Origin: Pseudomonas sp.
GTDB lineage: Bacteria > Pseudomonadota > Gammaproteobacteria > Pseudomonadales > Pseudomonadaceae
Assembly (NCBI RefSeq): GCF_028293835.1
Contig: NZ_JAQGNX010000173.1
Location: 1 to 35,405 of the forward strand
DNA length: 35,405 nt
Direction: 5' to 3'
Under the pieces are notes generated by a model. It did not search any database. It saw only the letters and a program-made list of their open reading frames with translations, and was not told the DNA's origin. Shown here one piece after another: positions 1 through 8,762 of this stretch. How positions within the stretch are numbered: position 1 is the first letter of the stretch; each line of letters begins with the position of its first letter. Both the position numbers and the translations under genes were made by a program.

Positions 1-180
1 ACCTTCGGTGCTACGCACGCAATACTGCGTTAAAAACAGGCTCGTGCGCGAGTCCGATCAAAATGCTCATTTACAACCCGTAGAGTCGATCGCGACCCCG
101 GCCGTTTCTCGCCTGTTTTTGCCTTGTTCTGCCTTCGCTCGCTACGTTTTCACCCGGCCTGTACAGCACGGTGCGAATGA
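1..180. other. Intergenic region downstream of the thiolase; repeat-like, no gene seen
   Basis: No convincing gene on either strand. The stretch has several short dyads, for example ACGCA-ATAC-TGCGT near 17-30 and CTCG-TGCG-CGAG near 41-52. Read on the minus strand it has an A-rich, purine-rich character unlike the flanking coding DNA. It resembles dispersed intergenic repeats of Pseudomonas, but this is an impression and not a match I can prove. No poly-T terminator for the thiolase gene is obvious. Confidence 0.3.
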
Positions 181-1359
181 TCAGCGGGACAATGCCAGCG
201 CTACGCCCTGGCCACCACCTATGCACAGTGTCGCCAAGCCTTTTTTGGCGTCGCGCTTGATCATTTCGTGCAGCAGGGTGACCAGTACGCGGCAGCCTGA
301 CGCTCCAATCGGGTGGCCCAGGGCGATGGCGCCGCCGTTGACGTTGACTTTGTTAGTGTCCCAGCCCAATTCCTTGGCCACCGACAGCGATTGAGCCGCG
401 AAGGCTTCGTTGGCTTCGATCAGGTCCAGTTGATCAATCGACCAGCCGGCTTTGTCGAGGCAACGACGGGTGGCGCTGACCGGACCGATGCCCATGATGG
501 CCGGATCTACACCTGCGTTGGCATAGGCCGCGATACGCGCGAGTACCGGCAAACCGAGTTTTTCGGCCTTGGCGGCGCTCATCAGGATCACCGCAGCAGC
601 ACCGTCATTGAGCGATGAGGCGTTACCTGCGGTGACCGTGCCGTCTTTCTTGAATGCGGGTCTGAGTTTGCCCAGGGATTCGGCGGTGGTTCCTGCGCGT
701 GGTTGCTCGTCGGTGGCGAATGACACCGGGTCGCCCTTGCGCTGGGGAATCAGGATGGGGGTGATTTCATCGACAAAACGCCCGCCTTCAATCGCCGCTA
801 CCGCTTTCTGCTGCGAGGCGGCTGCGAACGCGTCTTGCGCTTCGCGGGTGATTTCATACTTGTCGGCCAGGTTTTCGGCCGTGATACCCATGTGGTAATC
901 GTTGAAAGCATCCCACAAGCCGTCGCTGATCATGGTGTCCACGAGGGTGCTGTGGCCCATGCGCAGGCCGGTTCGTGCGCCCGGCATGACGTAGTTGGAC
1001 AGGCTCATGTTTTCCTGACCGCCCGCGATGATCACGTCGGCGTCGCCACAGCGAATCGCCTGGGTCGCCAAGTGCAGAGCTTTCAAGCCTGAGCCGCAGA
1101 CTTTGTTCAGGGTCATGGCAGGAACGGCAAACGGCAGACCGGCTTTGATCGCGGATTGACGAGCGGGGTTTTGTCCGGCACCAGCGGTTAATACCTGACC
1201 CATGATGACTTCATCGACTTCGGCCGGATCGAGACCGGTTTGTGCCAGCAATTGACGAATCACGGCAGCGCCCAAATCCACTGCGGAAATATTCGCTAAA
1301 GCACCTTGGAATGCACCGACTGCGGTACGGGTGGCAGCAACAATTACGACGTCTTGCAT
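181..1359 (-). CDS. Acetyl-CoA C-acetyltransferase (thiolase II family)
   Basis: A 392-residue thiolase that condenses or cleaves acetoacetyl-CoA / 2 acetyl-CoA in the cytosol. The nucleophilic cysteine is C88 in the motif NKVCGSG. The histidine motif GHPIGASG and the C-terminal CIGGGQG with the second catalytic cysteine (about C379) are both present, so it should be active. The start at MQDVVIVAATRT is chosen because GAGGA lies just upstream and the length equals the usual 392-393 residues; the frame is open for another 30 codons upstream but without family similarity. It is the last gene of a minus-strand set acs - MpaB-like - thiolase, about 140 bases after the middle gene. The biosynthetic, short-chain type is favoured over a beta-oxidation FadA because no FadB partner is adjacent. 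The exact physiological substrate is not determined. Confidence 0.93.
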   Translation of the reverse strand: MQDVVIVAATRTAVGAFQGALANISAVDLGAAVIRQLLAQTGLDPAEVDEVIMGQVLTAGAGQNPARQSAIKAGLPFAVPAMTLNKVCGSGLKALHLATQAIRCGDADVIIAGGQENMSLSNYVMPGARTGLRMGHSTLVDTMISDGLWDAFNDYHMGITAENLADKYEITREAQDAFAAASQQKAVAAIEGGRFVDEITPILIPQRKGDPVSFATDEQPRAGTTAESLGKLRPAFKKDGTVTAGNASSLNDGAAAVILMSAAKAEKLGLPVLARIAAYANAGVDPAIMGIGPVSATRRCLDKAGWSIDQLDLIEANEAFAAQSLSVAKELGWDTNKVNVNGGAIALGHPIGASGCRVLVTLLHEMIKRDAKKGLATLCIGGGQGVALALSR

Positions 1360-1497
1360 GGCAGGGTCCTCACAATGATTAAGATGCACGCGGGGCCAGG
1401 TTCGGTCGACCCGCTGCGCTGCAGCGTTGGCTGTGACAAAGGCGCACATGTTGTCACATATCAGCAGGCCGGTTCCAACTGCGAACTGCGCAGTCAG

Positions 1498-2376
1498 CTA
1501 ATGGCGGTAGGTCAAACCCATGCGCCGATGCGCTCGCTGAACGGAGCCATTGCGCATTGCCCAGCGCAACACCGGGGCGCTACGCTTGACGCCGGCGCGA
1601 ATCAAGCTGCGTTGCAGTGGGTTTTGATGCAGGCCGAACAGATCACTGGCCCAGCTTGGCAACAACTCGATGCCGGCTTGCATCATCAGCGCACCAAAGG
1701 GTTTGGCCAGTCGACTCGGTGCGGGTGCTTCCAGCAACAGGCGCAACACTTCCCGGCTGCGTTCGTCACACACTAATTGCGAGCGCAAGCGTTCAAGGTA
1801 TTCAGCCACTGCCTGGCGCGAACGCGGTACGTCGCGGGCGCCGAGGCGTTCAGCAATGGTTGCGACTTCTGCGTAGTACAGGTCTTGGTCGGCAAGGGAA
1901 AGGTCCGGATTGCGATAGCGCAGATGGGCGCTGAGAAAACTGCTGACCTCGGCGACATGCACCCACGTCAGCAAATCCGGATCACTGGCTGCATACGGAC
2001 GTCCATCGGGCGCGGTGCCGGTCACTTGCAGATGGATGGTACGAACCTTCTCAATCAGCCAATTGGCGTCCTGGGTCGAGCCGAACGTCGTACCGGCAAT
2101 GAACTGCCCAGTCCGCCGCAGACGGCCCATCATGTCCTGACGAAACGTCGAATGATCCCAGACCCCCGCCAAAGCCAGTGGGTGCAGCGCTTGCAGCAGT
2201 AACGCACTGATTCCACCAATCAGCATGCTGCTGAAATCGGCATGCACCTGCCAACACATCGCGTGTGGTCCAAACAAGCCGGGGTCGCCCCTGGGATTTT
2301 CCAGGTCCAGTTGGCCCAAGGACAATCCGGTCAGGCTCGTGACTTGGGTTTCAATACGGCTACGAATGAATTCCAT
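1498..2376 (-). CDS. Oxygenase MpaB family protein (DUF2236)
   Basis: A 292-residue protein of the ER-bound oxygenase mpaB/mpaB'/Rubber-oxygenase (DUF2236) family. The typical early core is seen: a FGPHAMCW segment followed by LLQALHPLALAGVWDHS with its conserved histidines, and a WVHVAEVSSFL block in the middle with another histidine. Characterised relatives are haem-dependent oxygenases, but the substrate of most bacterial members is unknown, so the reaction here cannot be named. No signal peptide is visible. The gene begins 15 bases after the stop of acs, so the two are probably co-transcribed; no strong ribosome binding site is seen and translation may be coupled. Position between acetyl-CoA synthetase and a thiolase suggests a link with acyl/acetyl metabolism or simply shared regulation; that is inference. 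Confidence 0.8.
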   Translation of the reverse strand: MEFIRSRIETQVTSLTGLSLGQLDLENPRGDPGLFGPHAMCWQVHADFSSMLIGGISALLLQALHPLALAGVWDHSTFRQDMMGRLRRTGQFIAGTTFGSTQDANWLIEKVRTIHLQVTGTAPDGRPYAASDPDLLTWVHVAEVSSFLSAHLRYRNPDLSLADQDLYYAEVATIAERLGARDVPRSRQAVAEYLERLRSQLVCDERSREVLRLLLEAPAPSRLAKPFGALMMQAGIELLPSWASDLFGLHQNPLQRSLIRAGVKRSAPVLRWAMRNGSVQRAHRRMGLTYRH

Positions 2377-2391
2377 AGGTTCTCGGCAGGT

Positions 2392-4329
2392 TCATCGGTT
2401 CAGTCGTTTATCAATCAAACCTTCGACCACGCTTGGGTCTGCCAGGGTCGAGGTATCGCCCAGGCTGTCTAGCTCGTTGCAGGCTATCTTGCGCAAGATG
2501 CGGCGCATGATCTTACCCGAACGGGTTTTTGGCAACGCGGGCGCCCATTGAATCAATTCCGGTTTGGCGAAGCTGCCAATTTGGTTGCTGACCTGCGCCA
2601 GTAATTGCTTTTTCAGCGCGTCATTCGGCTCGATGCCATTCATGGGGGTGACAAACGCGTAAATGCCCATGCCCTTGACGTCATGGGGATAACCGACCAC
2701 CGCCGCTTCGGCGATGCTGTCGTGCAGCAGTAAGGCGCTTTCAACTTCTGCGGTACCGATGCGGTGACCGGAAACATTGATCACATCGTCCACGCGTCCG
2801 GTTATCCAGTAATCGCCATCGTCGTCGCGGCGTGCGCCGTCGCCGGTAAAGTAATAACCCGGATAGGGTTTGAAATAGGTGTCGACCATGCGCTGCGGGT
2901 CGCCATAGATGCTGCGGATTTGCCCTGGCCAACTGGCTTTAATCGCCAGCAGGCCGCTGCCCGCGCCGTTGATTTCCTGGCCTTGCTCGTTCAGCAATAC
3001 CGGTTGTACGCCAAACAGCGGACGTGTTGCGCAGCCGGGCTTGATTTGCCGGGCGCTGATCAGCGGCGTAAGCATGATGCCGCCCGTTTCGGTCTGCCAC
3101 CAGGTATCAATAATCGGGCAGCGCTCTTTGCCCACATGGTGGAAATACCATTCCCAGGCTTCCGGATTGATCGGTTCGCCGACGCTGCCCAGCAAGCGCA
3201 GGCTTTCCCGCGAGGTGCTCAGCAATGGCATGGGTCCTTCGCGCATGAGTGCACGCAAGGCGGTGGGCGCTGTGTAGAAAATACTAACCTGATGCTTGTC
3301 GATGATCTGCCAAAAGCGCGAGGCATCCGGGTAATTCGGCACACCCTCAAAAATCAATGACGTTGCGCCGTTGGCCAGTGGGCCGTAAACGATATAGCTG
3401 TGCCCGGTGACCCAACCCACGTCCGCGGTACACCAGAAAATTTCACCGTCGCGGTAATCGAACACATACTTGAAGGTCATCGCGGCCTGCAGCAGGTAGC
3501 CGCCGGTGGTGTGCAATACGCCCTTGGGTTTGCCGGTGCTGCCCGAGGTGTAGAGAATAAACAGCGGGTCTTCGGCGTCCATCGGCTCGGGAGGGCAGTC
3601 GTCGCTGATGCCATGCGTAGCTTCGTGATACCAGATATCCCGGCCGGTAATCCAGTCGACGTCGCCTTGGGTTCGTTCCACAACCAGCACGGTGTGGACG
3701 TCCGGGCAACTGTGCAGGGCGGTATCGACGTTCTGTTTCAGCGCAATATATTTGCCGCCGCGTACGCCTTCATCGGCGGTGATCACAACTCGGCAGTCCG
3801 CATCCAGAATGCGATCACGCAGCGCATCCGGTGAAAAACCGCCAAACACTACGGAGTGCACGGCACCGATTCGCGCGCAGGCCAGCATTGCATAGGCAGC
3901 TTCAGGAATCATCGGCATATAGATGCACACCCGATCGCCTTTTTGCACGCCGCGACCCTTAAGGACGTTGGCCAGGCGGGCCACATGGCTGTGCAATTTC
4001 TTGTAGGTGATTTCAGCGGATTCGGAAGGACTGTCGCCCTCCCATACGATAGCAATCTGCTCGCCCCGGTCTTTTAGATGGCGGTCGATGCAGTTATAGC
4101 TAACGTTTAATTCGCCACCTTTGAACCAGGCGGCTTGCCCGGTCTTGAGGTCCGATTGCTGCACCTGTTGCCACGGCTTCGACCAGTGAATAAAGCGCTG
4201 AGCCTGTTCAGACCAAAAAGCGTCGGGGTCGTCTATGGACTGTTGATAAAGCCGCTGATAGTCATCGGGGCTCAGTTGCGCCGCTTTACGCACGGCGTCG
4301 GCGACGGGAAACTTGCTGATATCGAACAT
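2392..4329 (-). CDS. acs: Acetyl-CoA synthetase (AMP-forming)
   Basis: Activates acetate with ATP and CoA through an acetyl-AMP intermediate, feeding acetate into central metabolism. At 645 residues it is the usual length. The adenylation signature YTSGSTGKPKGVLHT is present, as are the DTWWQTETGG motif, the GRVDDVINVSGHR hinge, and the C-terminal PKTRSGKIMRR whose lysine (about K606) is the site of regulatory acetylation in this family. The start MFDISKFPVADAV is preferred: AAGGATG precedes it with good spacing and 645 residues matches relatives, whereas the 22-codon upstream extension shows no similarity. It heads the acs - MpaB-like - thiolase group. About 110 bases separate it from the terminator of pgi, so it should have its own promoter there. 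Pseudomonas often has two acs genes; this is the one next to pgi. Confidence 0.95.
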   Translation of the reverse strand: MFDISKFPVADAVRKAAQLSPDDYQRLYQQSIDDPDAFWSEQAQRFIHWSKPWQQVQQSDLKTGQAAWFKGGELNVSYNCIDRHLKDRGEQIAIVWEGDSPSESAEITYKKLHSHVARLANVLKGRGVQKGDRVCIYMPMIPEAAYAMLACARIGAVHSVVFGGFSPDALRDRILDADCRVVITADEGVRGGKYIALKQNVDTALHSCPDVHTVLVVERTQGDVDWITGRDIWYHEATHGISDDCPPEPMDAEDPLFILYTSGSTGKPKGVLHTTGGYLLQAAMTFKYVFDYRDGEIFWCTADVGWVTGHSYIVYGPLANGATSLIFEGVPNYPDASRFWQIIDKHQVSIFYTAPTALRALMREGPMPLLSTSRESLRLLGSVGEPINPEAWEWYFHHVGKERCPIIDTWWQTETGGIMLTPLISARQIKPGCATRPLFGVQPVLLNEQGQEINGAGSGLLAIKASWPGQIRSIYGDPQRMVDTYFKPYPGYYFTGDGARRDDDGDYWITGRVDDVINVSGHRIGTAEVESALLLHDSIAEAAVVGYPHDVKGMGIYAFVTPMNGIEPNDALKKQLLAQVSNQIGSFAKPELIQWAPALPKTRSGKIMRRILRKIACNELDSLGDTSTLADPSVVEGLIDKRLNR

Positions 4330-4442
4330 GAACGCATCCTTATTCTTGCTGACCCACCACCTGATCAGGTTGCGCTTCGGACGGAGTCGTTTCAAGGGAA
4401 TAGGTGTGACGATAAAAGCTCAGGGACAAAAAGTTGGGGCAA

Positions 4443-4475
4443 TAAAAAACCCGCCTGCTTGGTGAGCGGCGGGTT
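4443..4475 (-). terminator. Intrinsic terminator region near pgi 3' end
   Basis: On the minus strand the sequence forms AACCCGCC / GGCGGGTT, an 8-bp perfect stem with a 12-base loop, followed by TTTTATT. It lies about 20 bases after the stop of pgi, so it should end that transcript before acs. Confidence 0.85.
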
Positions 4476-4494
4476 CTGCCAAGCAGGCTTGGGA

Positions 4495-6159
4495 TCAGCC
4501 GCGGTGACGACCACGGAAATAATTGATCAGGCCTTGAGTTGATGCGTCGTCAGCGGGGGTTTCTTCGCTGCCGGTCAGGCGGTTGTAGACGCCTTTGCCC
4601 AGCTCTTTGCCCAATTCCACGCCCCATTGGTCAAAGGCATTGATGCCCCAGATGACGCTCTTGACGAAGACTTTATGCTCGTACATCGCAACCAACGCAC
4701 CCAGACGACGAGGGCTGATACGTTCAACCACCAAGGTGTTGCTTGGACGGTTGCCTGGAATCACCTTGTGCGGCGCAAGTTTTTGCACTTCCTCTTCGGC
4801 CATGCCCTTATCCCGCAGCTCACCCTCGGCTTCGGCGAGGGTCTTGCCCATCATCAGGGCCTGGCTTTGCGACAGGCAGTTGGCGTACAGCCACTGGTGA
4901 TGGTCGGCGACCGGGTTGAAGCTGACGATTGGCACGATGAAGTCAGCCGGGATCATCTGTGTGCCTTGGTGCAGCAACTGGTGATAAGCGTGCTGACCGT
5001 TGGCGCCAACGCCGCCCCAGATAACCGGGCCGGTATCGGTGGACACTGGCGTACCGTCCTGACGCACGCTTTTGCCGTTGGATTCCATGTCCAACTGCTG
5101 CAAATGCTTGGTGATGTTGCGCAGATAATGGTCGTACGGCAGGATCGCGTGGCTTTTCGCGCCCCAGAAGTTACCGTACCAGACACCCAGCAGGCCCAAC
5201 AGCACCGGCATGTTCTGTTCGAACGGCGCGCTTTGGAAATGCTGGTCCATGGACGAGGCACCAGATAACAGTTCCTTGAAGTTGGACATGCCGATGGCCA
5301 GCGCAATAGGCAAGCCAATGGCCGACCACAGCGAGTAACGACCGCCAACCCAGTCCCACATCGGGAAAATGTTTTCTTCGCGGATACCAAAGGCTACGGC
5401 TGCCGCGTTGTTACTCGAAACCGCGATGAAATGGCGGTACAGCTCAGCCTCGGAACCACCTTGCGCCAAGTACCATGCACGAGCGGCCTGGGCGTTTTTC
5501 AGTGTTTCCAGGGTGTTGAACGACTTCGACGACACGATGAACAGTGTGGTCTCGGCGCGCAGCTTCATAGTCAGTTCATGAAACTCACTGCCGTCGATGT
5601 TGGCCAGGTAATGGCAGCGCACGCCTTTTTGCGCGTAGGACAGCAGCGCTTCAGACACCAGTTCCGGGCCCAGGAACGAACCGCCGATACCGATGTTGAC
5701 GACGTCAGTGATAGGTTTCTCGGTGTAGCCGCGCCACAGCCCGTCATGGATGCGGCCCACCAGGTCAGTGATCTGATTGAGCACCTTGTGCACTTCAGGC
5801 ATCACGTTGACGCCATTGACCGACAGCTTGTCGCCAACCGGGCGGCGAAGCGCGGTGTGCAAGGCTGGGCGACCTTCGGAGGCGTTGACGATTTCGCCGT
5901 CGAACAGCGCTTTGATCGCGCCCTTGAGGTCGACTTCGTTGGCCAGGTTAACCAGCAAGTCACGGGTTTCAGGGGTGATCAGGTTTTTCGAGTAATCGAG
6001 GAATAGCCCACAGCTGCTAAGGGTGAATTCATTGAAGCGCTGGGGGTCTGCGCTGAACGCGTCGCGCATGCTGAAATCCTGCATGGCTTTACGGTGTTGG
6101 GTCAGCGCCTGCCAGGCGGGTCGGGTGGTCACGTCGAGAGGAGTGCGGTAGTACGCCAT
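4495..6159 (-). CDS. pgi: Glucose-6-phosphate isomerase
   Basis: Interconverts glucose-6-phosphate and fructose-6-phosphate in the cytosol. The 554-residue length is that of the long bacterial PGI form. Both family signatures are visible: VGGRYSLWSAIGLPIAL in the middle and a C-terminal block containing FDQWGVELGK, which carries the catalytic lysine; the GIGGSFLGPELV sugar-phosphate loop is present too. AAGGAAAT lies 7-8 bases upstream of the ATG. In Pseudomonas, which lacks a full Embden-Meyerhof route, the enzyme works mainly in gluconeogenesis and in the cyclic Entner-Doudoroff scheme. The gap to panD is about 240 bases, and a strong terminator follows the gene, so it is probably a separate unit, though read-through from panD is possible. 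Confidence 0.97.
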   Translation of the reverse strand: MAYYRTPLDVTTRPAWQALTQHRKAMQDFSMRDAFSADPQRFNEFTLSSCGLFLDYSKNLITPETRDLLVNLANEVDLKGAIKALFDGEIVNASEGRPALHTALRRPVGDKLSVNGVNVMPEVHKVLNQITDLVGRIHDGLWRGYTEKPITDVVNIGIGGSFLGPELVSEALLSYAQKGVRCHYLANIDGSEFHELTMKLRAETTLFIVSSKSFNTLETLKNAQAARAWYLAQGGSEAELYRHFIAVSSNNAAAVAFGIREENIFPMWDWVGGRYSLWSAIGLPIALAIGMSNFKELLSGASSMDQHFQSAPFEQNMPVLLGLLGVWYGNFWGAKSHAILPYDHYLRNITKHLQQLDMESNGKSVRQDGTPVSTDTGPVIWGGVGANGQHAYHQLLHQGTQMIPADFIVPIVSFNPVADHHQWLYANCLSQSQALMMGKTLAEAEGELRDKGMAEEEVQKLAPHKVIPGNRPSNTLVVERISPRRLGALVAMYEHKVFVKSVIWGINAFDQWGVELGKELGKGVYNRLTGSEETPADDASTQGLINYFRGRHRG

Positions 6160-6400
6160 CGCTGCGGATTTCCTTGTACTTGAACTGCCTTTTGGGCACT
6201 AAAAAGGCCTGGACGGTGTATGAAGAATCGAAGCACGATCACTGTGCGCATACAGGCAGCCGAACACTAACCCCAGTCTGCTCGCCTGTCTGCGCCTTGT
6301 TTGACCTGTACTTGGTACTATTTCACACCTCCGTGGCCGGGCTTCCCAGTGGGTCGTTGTCTACGGTGTCAAAACTTGTGTCGAAACTCATTTCAAAAAG

Positions 6401-6781
6401 TCAGGCTACCTGTACCGGTATGGCATTGCTGGTGTGGCTAAGTTCATTGCCGGGGGCCATGTACAGCATCCGCGGTTTGAAATTGAGTAGCTCCGCTTCG
6501 CTGTAATGAGCATAGGCCGCGATGATGACACGATCACCCACTTTCGCTTTATGTGCAGCGGCGCCGTTGACTGAAATCATCCGCGAGCCCTCTTCGCCGC
6601 GAATGGCGTAGGTGGTGAAGCGTTCGCCATTGTCGACATTGTAGATCTGGATTTGCTCGTACTCGCGAATTCCGGCCAGGTCGAGCCATTCGCCGTCGAT
6701 GGCGCAAGAGCCTTCGTAGTCGAGTACAGCATGAGTAACCTCGGCACGGTGCAGCTTGGCCTTGAGCATGATTGCGTGCAT
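6401..6781 (-). CDS. panD: Aspartate 1-decarboxylase (pyruvoyl-dependent)
   Basis: Makes beta-alanine from L-aspartate for pantothenate. The 126-residue proenzyme has the self-cleavage site YEGSCAID, with Gly24-Ser25 at exactly the family position, so Ser25 would become the pyruvoyl group. Tyr58-type and NGAAAH segments are conserved. The start has AAGGAAT upstream. It begins 2 bases after the panC stop, giving a panB-panC-panD operon that supplies both halves of pantothenate and joins them. Confidence 0.97.
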   Translation of the reverse strand: MHAIMLKAKLHRAEVTHAVLDYEGSCAIDGEWLDLAGIREYEQIQIYNVDNGERFTTYAIRGEEGSRMISVNGAAAHKAKVGDRVIIAAYAHYSEAELLNFKPRMLYMAPGNELSHTSNAIPVQVA

Positions 6782-6783
6782 GT

Positions 6784-7635
6784 TTATTCCTTGGTCAGGT
6801 GCAGATTGTCGATCAAACGGGTAGTGCCCTGATACGCCGCAGCCATGATCACCAGGTCGGGATCGGTCGCTGTGGTGGGTAGCAGGGTGGTCGCGTTGCG
6901 AACTTCCAGGTAGTCGAGGCGAAAGTGTGCGGCTTCGATCAGCTTCAGGCCTTCGGCGCGCAACGCCTGCACATCCTGCTCGCCACGTTGAATGCCGTCG
7001 GCGATGAGCTTGATGGCTCGGTACAGCGCTGGTGCGGCTGCACGCTGTTCCTGACTCAGGTAAATGTTACGCGACGACAGCGCGAGGCCGTCAGCCGCGC
7101 GTACGGTCGGTTCGCCAATGATCTGGATCGGCATGTTCAGGTCACGCACCAGGGCGCGAATAACCGCCAACTGCTGGAAGTCTTTTTGGCCGAACATCGC
7201 CAGGTCAGGCTGAACCATATTGAACAGCTTGCTGACGACAGTGGCCACGCCATCGAAATGACCGGGGCGGCTGCCGCCGCACAAGCCTTCCGACAGGTGC
7301 GGGACGCTGACACGGGTTTGGTGGTCCATGCCATGGGGGTACATTTCATCGACTGAGGGCGTGAACAGCAGATGACAACCGGCCTGCAGCAGGGCTTCCT
7401 GGTCGGCGGGCAACGTCCTTGGGTAAGTCGCCAAGTCTTCATTGGGGCCAAACTGCAGCGGGTTGACGAAGATGGTTGCCACAACGAAGTCGGTGCGTTG
7501 CGCAGCCTTGAGCACCAGCGCCGCATGGCCGCTGTGCAAGTTGCCCATGGTCGGCACAAGGCCAATGCGTTTGCCATCGCTGCGTGCCCGAGCGACGGCG
7601 GCGCGCAGCTCGCGGATGGTTTTTACTGTGTTCAT
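6784..7635 (-). CDS. panC: Pantothenate synthetase (pantoate-beta-alanine ligase)
   Basis: Joins pantoate and beta-alanine with ATP to give pantothenate. The 283-residue protein shows the nucleotide-binding PTMGNLHSGHAALV motif near the N-terminus (a HIGH-type site), the FGQKDFQQL segment that binds pantoate/ATP, and the LSSRNIYL (KMSKS-like) loop. The start codon overlaps the panB stop as ATGA, indicating translational coupling, and panD follows after 2 bases. The start is set by that overlap and by alignment of the first strand to relatives. Confidence 0.97.
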   Translation of the reverse strand: MNTVKTIRELRAAVARARSDGKRIGLVPTMGNLHSGHAALVLKAAQRTDFVVATIFVNPLQFGPNEDLATYPRTLPADQEALLQAGCHLLFTPSVDEMYPHGMDHQTRVSVPHLSEGLCGGSRPGHFDGVATVVSKLFNMVQPDLAMFGQKDFQQLAVIRALVRDLNMPIQIIGEPTVRAADGLALSSRNIYLSQEQRAAAPALYRAIKLIADGIQRGEQDVQALRAEGLKLIEAAHFRLDYLEVRNATTLLPTTATDPDLVIMAAAYQGTTRLIDNLHLTKE

Positions 7636-8432
7636 GCGGAAAACCCGTGTTCAGTTGCCGGGAAACTTACTGCTTTGACAGCGGCGACATAAGCCTGAAG
7701 TGCTGACTGGATGTCCGGTTGGCCTGCCATGAAGTTTTTCACGAATTTGGGCACCCGTCCGGTAATGGAGAGGCCGAGCATATCGTGCAGAACCAGGACT
7801 TGGCCGTCGGTCGCGCTGCCCGCGCCAATGCCGATTACTGGCACTTTCACCGCTTGAGTGATTTCCAGGGCCAGCTCGCTGGGTACGCACTCAAGCAGAA
7901 TCATGGCTACGCCCGCTTGCTCAAGCGCGATGGCATCGGCGCGCATCTGGCGGGCTTGCGCTTCAAGGCGCCCCTGCACTTTATAGCCGCCGAGAATATT
8001 GACCGACTGCGGGGTCAAGCCCATATGCGCGCACACCGGAATGCCACGTTCGGCCAGCAGCTTGATTGACTCGGCCAACCAGGCAGCGCCCTCGACTTTA
8101 ATCATGTGCGCACCGGCCTGCATCAGCTGCGCACTGTTGGCAAAGGTTTGTTCGAGGGTGGCGTATGCCATAAAGGGCAAGTCAGCGAGGATCAACGCGC
8201 CCTGGTTGCCGCGCTTGACGCAGGCGACGTGGTAAGCCATCTCTGCATTGGTCACTGGAAGCGTGCTGTCATGGCCCTGCAGGACCATGCCCAGCGAGTC
8301 GCCGACCAAGAGTATTTCGACACCGGCCTGGCTGACAGCGTGAGCAAAGGTCGCGTCATAGCACGTCAGCATGGTGATTTTTTCACCTTTTTGCTTGAGG
8401 CTTTGCAGGGTCGTCAGGGTTATGTCTGGCAT
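7632..8432 (-). CDS. panB: 3-methyl-2-oxobutanoate hydroxymethyltransferase
   Basis: Transfers a hydroxymethyl group from 5,10-methylene-tetrahydrofolate to ketoisovalerate, giving ketopantoate, the first step of pantothenate synthesis. The 266-residue protein has the typical MLTCYDATFAHAVSQAG start, the Mg-binding VGDSLGMV with the conserved aspartate, HMGLTPQS, and the GIGAGSATDGQVLVLHD block. GAGGA sits ahead of the ATG. It is the first gene of panBCD. Its substrate ketoisovalerate is made by the ilv genes found at the right end of this window. Confidence 0.97.
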   Translation of the reverse strand: MPDITLTTLQSLKQKGEKITMLTCYDATFAHAVSQAGVEILLVGDSLGMVLQGHDSTLPVTNAEMAYHVACVKRGNQGALILADLPFMAYATLEQTFANSAQLMQAGAHMIKVEGAAWLAESIKLLAERGIPVCAHMGLTPQSVNILGGYKVQGRLEAQARQMRADAIALEQAGVAMILLECVPSELALEITQAVKVPVIGIGAGSATDGQVLVLHDMLGLSITGRVPKFVKNFMAGQPDIQSALQAYVAAVKAVSFPATEHGFSA

Positions 8433-8670
8433 GGAAAGAATCCTCGTTCAGGCGCTGTGAAACTACTGCGAGCAACGCATGAGATCATCTGGAAAAACAG
8501 GCACACCGTCGTATGCGGTGTTTTGCAAAGGCCTGATTCGCGCCCTTTTGCCGAGTGATCGGCAGCGGGACGCCTATCTTCGTGATGAGGGGGCGTGAAG
8601 TCAATTACGGGTGTTACCGTTTGTTGGGGTCTGTTACTGCTGGCGGGGCGCAGGTAACCATCAAAAAACC

Positions 8671-8750
8671 CTGTAGGAGACAATTTGTTGGCGAGGCGTC
8701 CGATTGGATGTGCCCGATCAAATGCCTCGCCAACCAGTTGGCTCCTACAG
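8671..8750. repeat. REPIN-like inverted repeat (two REP arms)
   Basis: Two 26-base arms, 8672-8697 and 8724-8749, are reverse complements with only three mismatches. Each begins TGTAGGAG and ends GGCGAGGC. The arms flank a 26-base centre. The TGTAGGAGC...TTGGCGAGGC pattern is typical of Pseudomonas extragenic palindromes mobilised by RAYT transposases. It lies 12 bases after the folK stop. It may fold into a long RNA hairpin in the folK-panB intergenic space. The rest of this 330-base gap (8433-8670) shows no gene. Confidence 0.8.
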
Positions 8751-8762
8751 ATGATAGAGGGG

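Noticed and set aside
4330..4395. Longer N-terminus of acetyl-CoA synthetase
   Set aside because: The extra 22 residues are basic and unlike the family; a good ribosome binding site precedes the ATG at 4329.
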